Shown: positions 1 through 9,378 of the stretch, in pieces
Layout: the number at the start of each line of letters is the position of its first letter
Numbering within the stretch: position 1 is the first letter of the stretch
Assembly (NCBI GenBank): GCA_036005845.1
Contig: DASYQD010000039.1
Location: 35,665 to 99,664 of the forward strand
DNA from: DASYQD01 sp036005845
Lineage (GTDB): Bacteria > Acidobacteriota > Thermoanaerobaculia > Multivoradales > JAIOJS01
Length of the DNA: 64,000 nucleotides
Reading direction: 5' to 3'
Program-made: the position numbers and the translations under genes
Notes under the pieces: model-generated
The model's input: the letters and a program-made list of their open reading frames with translations, nothing else
Database searches by the model: none
What the model was told of the DNA's origin: nothing

Positions 1-1814
<1,814 letters not shown>

Positions 1815-1890
1815 GGTGGCGAAGTGGTTCGAGGCCGCGTGGCGGGCGCGGCGAAGGTATCAAGACGCCGTAGGAGAAAGCAACTGCTGG

Positions 1891-1903
1891 TTCACAATGT
1901 GAA
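1891..1903. promoter_or_regulatory. 13-bp palindrome, candidate IclR operator
   Basis: TTCACA-A-TGTGAA is a perfect dyad about a central A in the 155-base gap between the divergent aminomethyltransferase-like and IclR genes. Its position and size fit an operator for the adjacent IclR regulator controlling both directions. Binding is inferred from position only. Confidence 0.45.
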
Positions 1904-1969
1904 TCGCTGACTGCACATAGCAAACACCTATCTTGACGTGAAGGCCCGTGCCAAGGCATCGTTGGGGCG

Positions 1970-2758
1970 ATGCGCGCGACCGCGAAGAGCAGCGCCTATC
2001 CGGGCACGCAAGCCGTGCAGCGGGCCGTCGGCCTGCTCAAGGCGTTCACGCCCGAACGCCCGGCGATGCGGTTGCCCGACCTCTCTACCGTCGCCGGCCT
2101 CAACAAGACGACCACCTACCGACTCCTCTCGGCGCTCGTCGGCGAAGGCCTGCTCGAGCGCTCCGCCGAGAGCGGCGAGTACCGTCTCGGCCCCGAGCTG
2201 CTGGCGCTGGGCAGTCGCGCGCTGGGCGCCACCGCTCTGCGCGCCGCCAGCCGCGCCGAGCTGCAGGCCCTCGCCTACGCGACGCGCGAGACGGCGACGC
2301 TCGAGGTGCTCGTCGGCCGCGAGGTGCTCATCCTCGACGAGGCCGCCGGCGACCACGTCGTCGCCTCGATGCCGTCGCTCGGCACCCGTTGGCCGGCGCA
2401 CGCCACGTCGACGGGCAAGGTGCTGCTCGCCCACCTGCCCGACGCCGCCCTCGATTCGCTGCTCCAGACGCCGCTCGATGCCGCCACGCCACGCACGGTC
2501 GTCGATCCCACCGCGCTGCGCCGCGAGCTCGCTCGCGTGCGCACGCGCGGCTGGGCGCTCGCCAGCGAGGAGCTCGAGGCGGGCTTCGTCGCCGTCGGAG
2601 CTCCCGTGCGAGGCGCCGCCGGCGAGGTCGTCGCCGCGATCAGCGTCGGCGGCCCGAAGAGTCGCCTCAACCAGGAGCGCGCCCGCGAGATCGTCCGTTC
2701 CCTGCCCGCCGTCACCGCTCGCATCTCCGCGCGCCTGACAGGAGCCCGCAAGTCATGA
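1970..2758 (+). CDS. IclR-family transcriptional regulator
   Basis: A 262-residue regulator. Residues about 12-70 form the winged helix-turn-helix (AVQRAVGLLKAF, then LNKTTTYRLLSAL), and residues about 80-250 form the IclR effector-binding domain, including the HATSTGKVLLAHL stretch typical of the family. It is divergent from the GcvT-like gene, and its stop overlaps the start of the Rieske oxygenase gene by four bases (ATGA), so regulator and oxygenase are translationally coupled. It probably senses the substrate or product of this catabolic cluster; the ligand is unknown. A 13-bp palindrome upstream is a likely binding site. Confidence 0.93.
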   Translation: MRATAKSSAYPGTQAVQRAVGLLKAFTPERPAMRLPDLSTVAGLNKTTTYRLLSALVGEGLLERSAESGEYRLGPELLALGSRALGATALRAASRAELQALAYATRETATLEVLVGREVLILDEAAGDHVVASMPSLGTRWPAHATSTGKVLLAHLPDAALDSLLQTPLDAATPRTVVDPTALRRELARVRTRGWALASEELEAGFVAVGAPVRGAAGEVVAAISVGGPKSRLNQERAREIVRSLPAVTARISARLTGARKS

Positions 2759-3882
2759 AGCCACGCTCGTCCTTCGGCCAGCACACGCTGCCTCGCGAGT
2801 ACTTCGTCTCGCCCGACGTCTGGGAGCGCGAGCAGGAGCGAATCTTCGGCCGCTCGTGGCTGCTCGCCGGCCACCTGTCGCGGCTCCGCGAGCCCGGCAG
2901 CTATTTCACGCACGAGGTCGGCCGCGAGAGCGTGCTCGTCGTGCGGGATCGCGAAGGTGAAGTCCGCGCCTTCCACAACCACTGCCGCCACCGCGGTACG
3001 CGTCTGTGCACTGACCACGCAGGCACTCTGGGCACCGCCATCCAGTGCCCGTACCACGCCTGGACCTACGGCCTCGACGGCGCCCTCCGCGCCGCACCCA
3101 ACATGCAGGGCGTCGCCGGCTTCGACCGTTCCGACTACCCGCTGCGCAAGGTGGCGCTCGCCACCTGGGAAGGCTTCGTTTTCATCAACCTCGCCGCCGA
3201 TCCGCTTCCTTTCGCCGAGGCTCTCCCCGCATTGCAGAGCCGCTTCGGCCAATGGCGTCTCCCCGACCTCGTCTCCGTCCACCAGACCGTCTACGAGATC
3301 GAGGCCAACTGGAAGCTCTTCTTCCACAACTACAGCGAGTGCTACCACTGCCCCAACGTGCACCCGCACCTCAACAAGCTGACGCCGTACCGCAACACCG
3401 AGAACGACCTCGACGAGGGACCGGTGCTCGGCGGGCCGATGTGGATGAGCAACCCCGACGGCAGCATGACCATGCACGGCGGCCGCTGCGCCGCGCCGTT
3501 CGCCGGCCTCTCCGAGCAGGAGCGCGGCCGCGTCTACTACTACACGCTCTTCCCGAGCGCGTTCCTGTCGCTGCATCCGGACTACGTCCTGGTGCATCGC
3601 GCGCAGCCGCTCGCCATCGACCGTACGCGCGTCCTTTGCGACTGGTACTTCCACCCCGACGCCGTGGCGGCACCCGGCTTCGATCCGCAACCGGCGATCG
3701 ACTTCTGGGACCTCACCAACCGCCAGGACTGGGACCTCTGCGCCAACGCCTTCAAGGGCGTCATCTCGCGCGCTTGGCAGCCGGGCCCCTATGCCGACCT
3801 CGAGAGCCAGCTCGCCGCCTTCGATCGCCAGTACCTGCGCGCGCTCGAGGCCGCGGCGCCGGTCGCGCTGGCGCCAGCCTGA
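2755..3882 (+). CDS. Rieske-type aromatic-ring-hydroxylating/demethylating oxygenase, alpha subunit
   Basis: A 375-residue protein, starting at the ATG that overlaps the IclR stop codon. The Rieske [2Fe-2S] ligands are C77, H79, C98 and H101. The catalytic mononuclear iron ligands H198 and H203 lie in the motif ECYHCPNVHPH, with a C-terminal acidic ligand likely among the Asp residues of DFWDLTNRQDWD. This arrangement is that of single-component alpha subunits such as the glycine-betaine, carnitine and stachydrine demethylases. A partner reductase is not in the window. With a folate-dependent methyl acceptor protein and an FAD oxidoreductase nearby, an N- or O-demethylation role is plausible, but the substrate is not determined. 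Confidence 0.9.
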   Translation: MKPRSSFGQHTLPREYFVSPDVWEREQERIFGRSWLLAGHLSRLREPGSYFTHEVGRESVLVVRDREGEVRAFHNHCRHRGTRLCTDHAGTLGTAIQCPYHAWTYGLDGALRAAPNMQGVAGFDRSDYPLRKVALATWEGFVFINLAADPLPFAEALPALQSRFGQWRLPDLVSVHQTVYEIEANWKLFFHNYSECYHCPNVHPHLNKLTPYRNTENDLDEGPVLGGPMWMSNPDGSMTMHGGRCAAPFAGLSEQERGRVYYYTLFPSAFLSLHPDYVLVHRAQPLAIDRTRVLCDWYFHPDAVAAPGFDPQPAIDFWDLTNRQDWDLCANAFKGVISRAWQPGPYADLESQLAAFDRQYLRALEAAAPVALAPA

Positions 3883-3948
3883 GGGCGCGCACGATTCAGA
3901 TACGCTAGCCGCCGTTCCTCATCAACTCTGACGGAGAAGGGGATCGAG

Positions 3949-4929
3949 GTGGCCGCAACCGCGAAGCGCAGGACTTTCCAGCCCACCAAGGGCAGGGGCA
4001 AGGCGAAGGGCAAGCTGCCCGAGCTGCGGCTGGGCACCGGCTGGCTGCCGGAGCCTCCCGACGAGCGCGACCTGACGGTGGATCACCAGCCGCTCCAGGG
4101 CATGCTGGCGAAGCTGCGGCTGGGGAGAATGATCGTCAAGAAGGTGCTGCCGCCCAAGGTCGACCTCAGCAAGTGGGCCGGCCCGGTGCAGTTCCAGGGC
4201 GGCTTCAACACCTGCAACGCCCACGTCGTCGCCGGCCTCGTCACCTACTTCGAGCGCAAGGCGCACGGCAACGAGATCGCGCCGTCGCGGCTCTTCCTCT
4301 ACAAGGTGGCGAAGAACTTCCTGCAGGCGACCGACAACGCCGGCGTCTACATCCGCCAGGTGATGGGCGTGCTCAAGCTCGTCGGCGTGCCGCCCGAGAA
4401 GTACTGGCCCTACCCCGATCCCGGCACCTACCAGAAGCCGCGCTCGAGCGACCCGCTGCTCGACGCCGAGCCCTCCTCATTCTGCTACGCCATCGCCAAC
4501 GACTACCGAGCGATCACCTACTACCGGCTCGACGAGCCGGACCAGAGACCGGCGGCCCTGCTGCATTTGGCCAAGGCGCACCTCGTGGCGCAGGTGCCGT
4601 TCGCGTTCGGCTTCCCGCTCTATCAGCTGCTCGGCGAAGCGACGACTACCGGGCGGATCCCGTACCCATCGGCCGAGCAGGCGCCGCTCGCCAACCACGC
4701 CGTCGTCGCCATGGGCTACGACGACGACATCGTCATCGGCAAGGGCATCAAGGGCGCGGCGGCCACCCGCGGCGCCATCCGCATCAAGAACTCGTGGAGC
4801 GAGAGCTGGGGCGAGAAGGGCTATGGCTGGCTGCCGTACGAGTACGTCCTGCAGGGGCACACACGTGACTTCTGGACGCTGCTGCGCAGCGAGTGGGTCG
4901 ATACCGGGGCGTTCCAGCTCATCAGCTGA
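3949..4929 (+). CDS. C1 (papain-like) family cysteine peptidase
   Basis: A 326-residue protein with the papain catalytic set: C89 in QGGFNTCNAHVV (the bacterial QG-x-C variant), H250 in LANHAVVAMGYDDD and N281 in IRIKNSWSESWGEKGYGW. The start is a GTG preceded by a GAGAAGGGG ribosome-binding site at 3934-3942. The N terminus is Lys/Arg rich with no recognisable signal peptide, so it may act in the cytoplasm or leave by another route. It stands alone between the Rieske gene and tRNA-Lys. No inhibitor propeptide is obvious. Its substrate is unknown. Confidence 0.85.
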   Translation: MAATAKRRTFQPTKGRGKAKGKLPELRLGTGWLPEPPDERDLTVDHQPLQGMLAKLRLGRMIVKKVLPPKVDLSKWAGPVQFQGGFNTCNAHVVAGLVTYFERKAHGNEIAPSRLFLYKVAKNFLQATDNAGVYIRQVMGVLKLVGVPPEKYWPYPDPGTYQKPRSSDPLLDAEPSSFCYAIANDYRAITYYRLDEPDQRPAALLHLAKAHLVAQVPFAFGFPLYQLLGEATTTGRIPYPSAEQAPLANHAVVAMGYDDDIVIGKGIKGAAATRGAIRIKNSWSESWGEKGYGWLPYEYVLQGHTRDFWTLLRSEWVDTGAFQLIS

Positions 4930-4984
4930 GCGCGCACGAGTTGCGGCGACCGAGCGATCGCCGGAACCGCCAAGTGAGTCAAGG

Positions 4985-5057
4985 TGGGCCGTGCAGGTCT
5001 CGAACCTGCGACCCGCGGATTAAAAGTCCGCTGCTCTACCAACTGAGCTAACGGCCC
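4985..5057 (-). tRNA. tRNA-Lys (UUU)
   Basis: A complete cloverleaf on the minus strand. The acceptor arms GGGCCGT and ACGGCCC pair, the D arm contains AGCTCAGTTGGTAGAGC, the anticodon loop CTTTTAA gives anticodon UUU, and the T arm contains GGTTCGA. The discriminator base is A and CCA is not encoded. No integration signature was seen beside it. Confidence 0.97.
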
Positions 5058-5097
5058 GGCCTCGGCGGCGAGTATAGCGGCGCGGCGCCACGCCCCT

Positions 5098-5904
5098 TCA
5101 GTCGCCGGTACCCTTCTCGCCCGACAAGCGCGCGACGATGGCGGCCAGCTCCTCGACGCGTCGCTCGAGTGCGGTGAGGCGGGCCGCGATCGCCGCGTCC
5201 ATGGGCGCCGCCCCAGCGGTCTTCGACCGGGGGGTGTCAGCCACCGGCGGCGGCGTCTGCGGCACACGGTCGAATCGTGGCGACCCTGCGCTGGGCAGCA
5301 CGGTCGGCGGTACCGTTGCGGCGGGAACCGCCGAAGGCAATGCAGGTTGGTGGACCGTCGCATCGTCTTCGACGGCATCGACGCGGGCGCGCGTCGTCCC
5401 AGGAGCTTCGGGCACGGCGCCGCTTCCCAGCAAGTGCCGCCAGCGCCGTTCCTTCTGTCCCGGCTGGCGCGGCAGCTCCTCTACCAGGCCGCGAGCCGCC
5501 AGCGCCCGCAGTGTCTCCTCCACTTCTCCGAGCTCGACGAACTGGTGCATGCGTGGCGTGCGCGCCCGCAGCTCGCCCGGCGTCTGCGCGCCGCGCAGCA
5601 GCAGTTCGGCCAGCACCGACTTCGCCGCCGGCTCTTTGAGCCCCAGCTTCTCGTCGAGGCTGTGCTTCCAGCGCAGCGCCCGTGCGCCGCGGTCGCGCCA
5701 CACCAAGAGGTCGGCCATCAGCCGCAGCAACGCCGCTTCGACGTCGGCCGCGCTCAGCCGGCTCACCGGCTCGCGGTTGCTCGTCTGGTTGCACGCGGCG
5801 ACGAGGGCGTTGAGCGTCAGCGGGTAGACGTCCGGCGTCGACAGCTCCTTCTCGACGAGACAGCCGACGACGCGCTGCTCGATGGGATCGAAGCGACGGA
5901 TCAC
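5098..5904 (-). CDS. YceH/DUF480-family winged-helix protein
   Basis: A 268-residue protein. The first about 170 residues match the DUF480 (YceH) double winged-helix fold, with the characteristic GCLVEKELSTPDVYPLTLNAL and ACNQTSNREP segments and the later RGAQTPGELRART. The C-terminal 100 residues are a low-complexity Pro/Ala linker ending in a short predicted coiled coil (ALERRVEELAAIVARL). The start chosen is a GTG at 5904 whose TGA overlaps the stop of the upstream glycosyltransferase (GTGA), indicating translational coupling. The biochemical function of the family is not established. Confidence 0.85.
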   Translation of the reverse strand: MIRRFDPIEQRVVGCLVEKELSTPDVYPLTLNALVAACNQTSNREPVSRLSAADVEAALLRLMADLLVWRDRGARALRWKHSLDEKLGLKEPAAKSVLAELLLRGAQTPGELRARTPRMHQFVELGEVEETLRALAARGLVEELPRQPGQKERRWRHLLGSGAVPEAPGTTRARVDAVEDDATVHQPALPSAVPAATVPPTVLPSAGSPRFDRVPQTPPPVADTPRSKTAGAAPMDAAIAARLTALERRVEELAAIVARLSGEKGTGD

Positions 5905-7010
5905 GGCGCGCTCCCGGCCATCGGAGCGACCCCGCCAGGGCCGTCGATGGTTGACATCCCAGGCGACGGCAGGACGGCCGGCGCGCTCTGGGTCTGGCGC
6001 GCGAACATGGACGGCGCCGTCGCCGCCTCGACGACTCCGGAGTCGAACGCGGCGCGCCAGTAGGCGCGGTAGGCCCAACGGCCGAGCGGCCCGACGCTCA
6101 CCAGCGTGTGGCAGGCGAGACCAAGAATGCCGCTGCGCAGCGCCGTGAGCCCACGCGCCGCGGCACCAACCGAGCCGCGCGCCCAACTCCGGCGCGCCAG
6201 CGCGTCGGCGATACGGCCGGTCGGCGTCGGCGGGCCGAGCAGCTCATCCGCGAGCCCCGGCGCCCGCCGCTCCATCTCCTCGCGCCAACGCCACTCGCCG
6301 CGGCCGCAGCTGCGCAGGGCGATGCCGAGCTCCGCCGTGGTCGGCGCGTTGCCGTGGAGCACGAGGACTTCTTCGCTCCGCACGAACCGGTGCCCGCCGA
6401 GGTGCAGCGCGGCGCCGAGCGCCATCTCGCAGAAGTGCTCGTGCTCGACGCGGAAGCCGCCGAGCTCGACGTAGAGATCGCGCCGCATTGCCAGACCGCG
6501 CAGCGAGACGCCGCGCCAGTGACCCGGGCCGAGCGAGCCGTACCACGTGGCCTCGAGCTCGACCTGGCGCCTGCCGAGCGCGCTGGTCGGCAGGTAGCCG
6601 CTGCGCAGGCAGAACGCCGAGGCGCCGCCGCCGAGCGCCTCCATCGCGGCAGCGGCCGCACGCGGCGCGGGCACGCAATGCGCCTCGCTGAACAGCAGCA
6701 ACGCCGCGTCGGCCGCCCGCGCGCCGCGGTCGTAGAGCACCGCATCGTTGTCGTCATCGACCGACAGCCAAAGGTCCCACGGACGCAGCCGCGGCCGCAG
6801 CCGCGCTTCGAGCGCCGCGGCCTCGTGGGCTTCGACCACGGCGACGATCTGGATGCGCTCGCGCGGATGCGATTGCGCGTTCCAGGCGTCGAGGCAGGCC
6901 TCGCCGAAGCCGTGGTCGTGCGAGAGCGGCAACACCACGGAGATGTCGAAGCTGCCGAGGTCGTGCACGGTCGCCGATCCTATCCGCGCCAGCGCGGGGT
7001 CGGCGCGCAT
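5901..7010 (-). CDS. Glycosyltransferase family 2-like protein
   Basis: A 369-residue protein beginning with a GT-A fold signature (DISVVLPLSHDHGFGEACLDAWNA and then IQIVAVVEAHE). In place of the usual Asp-rich metal/nucleotide-sugar motif there is LLFSEAHCVP, so the acidic motif is altered, and activity should not be assumed. The C-terminal part contains hydrophobic helices (SGILGLACHTLVSVG, RWAYRAYWRAAF), suggesting membrane association. It is divergent from tdh and overlaps yceH by four bases. Donor and acceptor are unknown. Confidence 0.7.
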   Translation of the reverse strand: MRADPALARIGSATVHDLGSFDISVVLPLSHDHGFGEACLDAWNAQSHPRERIQIVAVVEAHEAAALEARLRPRLRPWDLWLSVDDDNDAVLYDRGARAADAALLLFSEAHCVPAPRAAAAAMEALGGGASAFCLRSGYLPTSALGRRQVELEATWYGSLGPGHWRGVSLRGLAMRRDLYVELGGFRVEHEHFCEMALGAALHLGGHRFVRSEEVLVLHGNAPTTAELGIALRSCGRGEWRWREEMERRAPGLADELLGPPTPTGRIADALARRSWARGSVGAAARGLTALRSGILGLACHTLVSVGPLGRWAYRAYWRAAFDSGVVEAATAPSMFARQTQSAPAVLPSPGMSTIDGPGGVAPMAGSAP

Positions 7011-7051
7011 CGTCTCGCCGCCCGCCGCCTCGCTGTAGGATCGCGCCCGCG

Positions 7052-8035
7052 ATGGAGAATATCCTCGTCACCGGCGCGCTCGGGCAGATCGGCTCCGAGC
7101 TGGTCCCGGCTCTGCGCGCGCGCTACGGCGCCGACCACGTGGTCGCCTCGGACATCCGCATGCCGCCGCGCTCGGGCGGAGCCGCCGGGTCGACGTGGGA
7201 CGCGGGGCCGTTCGAGTTCCTCGACTGCACCAACCGCCACCAGGTCCAGGAGGTGCTCCACCGCCATCGTGTGGACACCATCTACCACCTCGCCGCCCTG
7301 CTCTCGGCCACCTCGGAGGAGAAGCCCCACGTCGCCTGGGACATCAACATGGGCGGCCTCTACGGCATCCTCGAGGTGGCGCGGCAGAACCGTTGCGCCG
7401 TCTTCTTCCCCAGCTCGATCGGCGCCTTCGGGCCGGCGACGCCGCCCGACGAGACGCCGCAGGACACCATCCAGCGGCCGACGACGATGTACGGCGTCAC
7501 CAAGGTGGCGGGCGAGCTGCTCTGCGACTACTACCACCGCCGCTTCGGCGTCGACACCCGCGGCCTGCGCTTCCCCGGCCTCATCTCGTACGTCGCGCCG
7601 CCCGGCGGCGGCACCACCGATTATGCGGTGGAGATCTTCTACGAGGCGATCCGCCACGGCCACTACACCTGCTTCCTCGATGCCGACACGCGCCTCGACA
7701 TGATGTACATGCCCGACGCGCTGCAAGCGCTCGTCGCGCTAATGGAGGTCGACGCCTCGCGGCTCGAGCACCGGAACGCCTTCAACGTCACGGCGATGAA
7801 CTTCACGCCCGAAGAATTGGCGGCGGAGATCCGCAAGCATCTGCCGGGCTTCACCATCGACTACCGCATCGACCCGGTGAAGCAGTCGATCGCCGACTCC
7901 TGGCCCAACTCGCTCGACGACTCGGCGGCGCGGCGCGAGTGGGGCTGGGCGCCGAAGTACGACCTCGCGGCGATGACCGCCGACATGCTCGCCAAGCTGC
8001 GCACCAAGCTGCAGCCGGCCACCGCCGCGAGCTAG
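7052..8035 (+). CDS. tdh: L-threonine 3-dehydrogenase, short-chain (epimerase-like) type
   Basis: A 327-residue SDR-fold enzyme. The NAD-binding motif is GALGQIG near residues 8-14 and the catalytic Tyr/Lys pair is Y147/K151 in MYGVTKVAGE. The sequence is close to bacterial and animal SDR-type threonine dehydrogenases (GPATPPDETPQDTIQRPTTMYG) rather than the zinc-dependent MDR type of E. coli. It oxidises L-threonine to 2-amino-3-ketobutyrate with NAD+. The next gene, 19 bases downstream, encodes the enzyme that consumes this product, so the two form a threonine-to-glycine operon. Confidence 0.93.
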   Translation: MENILVTGALGQIGSELVPALRARYGADHVVASDIRMPPRSGGAAGSTWDAGPFEFLDCTNRHQVQEVLHRHRVDTIYHLAALLSATSEEKPHVAWDINMGGLYGILEVARQNRCAVFFPSSIGAFGPATPPDETPQDTIQRPTTMYGVTKVAGELLCDYYHRRFGVDTRGLRFPGLISYVAPPGGGTTDYAVEIFYEAIRHGHYTCFLDADTRLDMMYMPDALQALVALMEVDASRLEHRNAFNVTAMNFTPEELAAEIRKHLPGFTIDYRIDPVKQSIADSWPNSLDDSAARREWGWAPKYDLAAMTADMLAKLRTKLQPATAAS

Positions 8036-8054
8036 ACCGCCAGGAGCCTCACGG

Positions 8055-9281
8055 ATGCCGCAAGACCAACTCCTCCAGGTGCTCGCCGGCGAGCTCGCCG
8101 ACCTCCGCGCCGCCGGCACCGCCAAGGGTGACGAGAGCGTGGTGACCAAGGTGCTGCCCGCGGCCGGCAGCCGCGGCCCGCGCTTCCTGCTCGCAGGCCA
8201 CGGCGACACCGAGTTCCTGCGCATGAACTCGAACAGCTACCTCGGCATGGGCTTCGAGCCGAAGGTGATAGAGGCCGAGGAGAGGGCGGCGCGCGCTTAC
8301 GGCAGCGGCCCCGGCGCGGTGCGCTTCATCAGCGGCACCTACGACGTGCACGTCGCGCTCGAGCGCCGGCTCGCCGCCTTCCACGGGCGCGAGGCGGGGA
8401 TGATCTTCAGCTCCGCGTATGCGACGGTGCTGTCGACCATCGTGCCGCTGGTCACCGACCAGACGGCGCTGATCAGCGACGCGCTCAACCACAACTGCAT
8501 CATCAACGCGATGCGGCTGGCGCGGCCGGCGCGCAAGGAGGTCTACCGCCACAACGACGTGGCGGACCTCGAGCGCCAGCTCCTCGCCTGCGCCGGAAGT
8601 TGCCGCCGCGCGGTGGTCGTCACCGACGGCATCTTCTCGATGCGCGGCGACCACGCGCCGCTCGCCGAGATCGTCGCGGTGGTGAAGAAGCACGACGGGC
8701 TCTATCCCGAGAACGTGGTGCTGGTCGTCGACGACAGCCACGGCGTCGGCGCCTTCGGCGAGACCGGCCGCGGCACCGAGGAGCACACCGGCTGCGGTCC
8801 GGTCGACGTTCTCGTCGGCACGCTCGGCAAGGCGTTCGGCGTCAACGGCGGCTACGTGGTGGGCAGCGCCACCCTCCTCGCCTACCTGCGCGAGAAGTCG
8901 CCGATGTACATCTACTCCAACCCGATCACGCCCGCCGAGGCGGCGGCGGCGCTCGCCGCGGTCGAGATCCTCGACAGCGACCGCGGCCGCGCGCTGCTCG
9001 CGCACCTGCGGGAGATGACGGCGCGGTTCGAGCAAGGCCTGGTGCGGCTCGGCTCCGAGACCATCCCCGGCGCCCACCCGGTGGTGCCGCTGATGGTGCG
9101 CGACACCGCGCGTACGACGGCGCTGGTGCGCCACTTGAAGGACAACGGCATCCTCGCCACCGGCCTCAACTATCCGGTGGTGCCGAAGGGCGACGAGGAG
9201 ATCCGCTTCCAGGTCAACGCCGACCACACCGAGGCCGACATCGACCAGGCGCTCGCCGTGCTGGCGAGTTTCAGCGACTAG
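8055..9281 (+). CDS. kbl: Glycine C-acetyltransferase (2-amino-3-ketobutyrate CoA ligase)
   Basis: A 408-residue fold-type-I PLP enzyme of the alpha-oxoamine synthase family. K259 in TLGKAFGVNGGY is the PLP Schiff-base lysine, VVDDSHGVGAFG contains the PLP-binding Asp/His, and SGTYDVHVALERRLAAFHGRE fits Kbl. It cleaves 2-amino-3-ketobutyrate with CoA to glycine and acetyl-CoA, completing the Tdh pathway. Other alpha-oxoamine synthases (BioF, HemA-type ALAS) are less likely given the adjacent tdh. A palindromic repeat directly after the stop may end transcription. Confidence 0.93.
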   Translation: MPQDQLLQVLAGELADLRAAGTAKGDESVVTKVLPAAGSRGPRFLLAGHGDTEFLRMNSNSYLGMGFEPKVIEAEERAARAYGSGPGAVRFISGTYDVHVALERRLAAFHGREAGMIFSSAYATVLSTIVPLVTDQTALISDALNHNCIINAMRLARPARKEVYRHNDVADLERQLLACAGSCRRAVVVTDGIFSMRGDHAPLAEIVAVVKKHDGLYPENVVLVVDDSHGVGAFGETGRGTEEHTGCGPVDVLVGTLGKAFGVNGGYVVGSATLLAYLREKSPMYIYSNPITPAEAAAALAAVEILDSDRGRALLAHLREMTARFEQGLVRLGSETIPGAHPVVPLMVRDTARTTALVRHLKDNGILATGLNYPVVPKGDEEIRFQVNADHTEADIDQALAVLASFSD

Positions 9282-9286
9282 CCGGC

Positions 9287-9370
9287 ATCGAGATCTCCGC
9301 GGTCGCTACGCGGCCTCGCGATGACTGTCCGGCGTCATCGCGAGGAGCGTAGCGACGAAGCGATCTCGAT
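9287..9370. repeat. Dispersed palindromic repeat, copy 1 (full hairpin; possible bidirectional terminator)
   Basis: Outer arms 9287-9295 and 9362-9370 pair perfectly, inner arms CTCGCGATGAC and GTCATCGCGAG pair perfectly around an 8-base loop, and intermediate CGCTACG/CGTAGCG blocks also pair. The same sequence recurs at 17138-17213 and 35342-35375. It lies between convergent genes, so it can terminate both. It belongs by appearance to the widespread GCGAGGAGCGAAGCGACGAA palindromic family found in many phyla. Confidence 0.85.
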
Positions 9371-9378
9371 CTTTGCGG

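Noticed and set aside
1948..2754. Long N-terminal extension of the Rieske protein
   Set aside because: Out-of-frame reading through the IclR gene; the coupled ATG at 2755 fits the family length.
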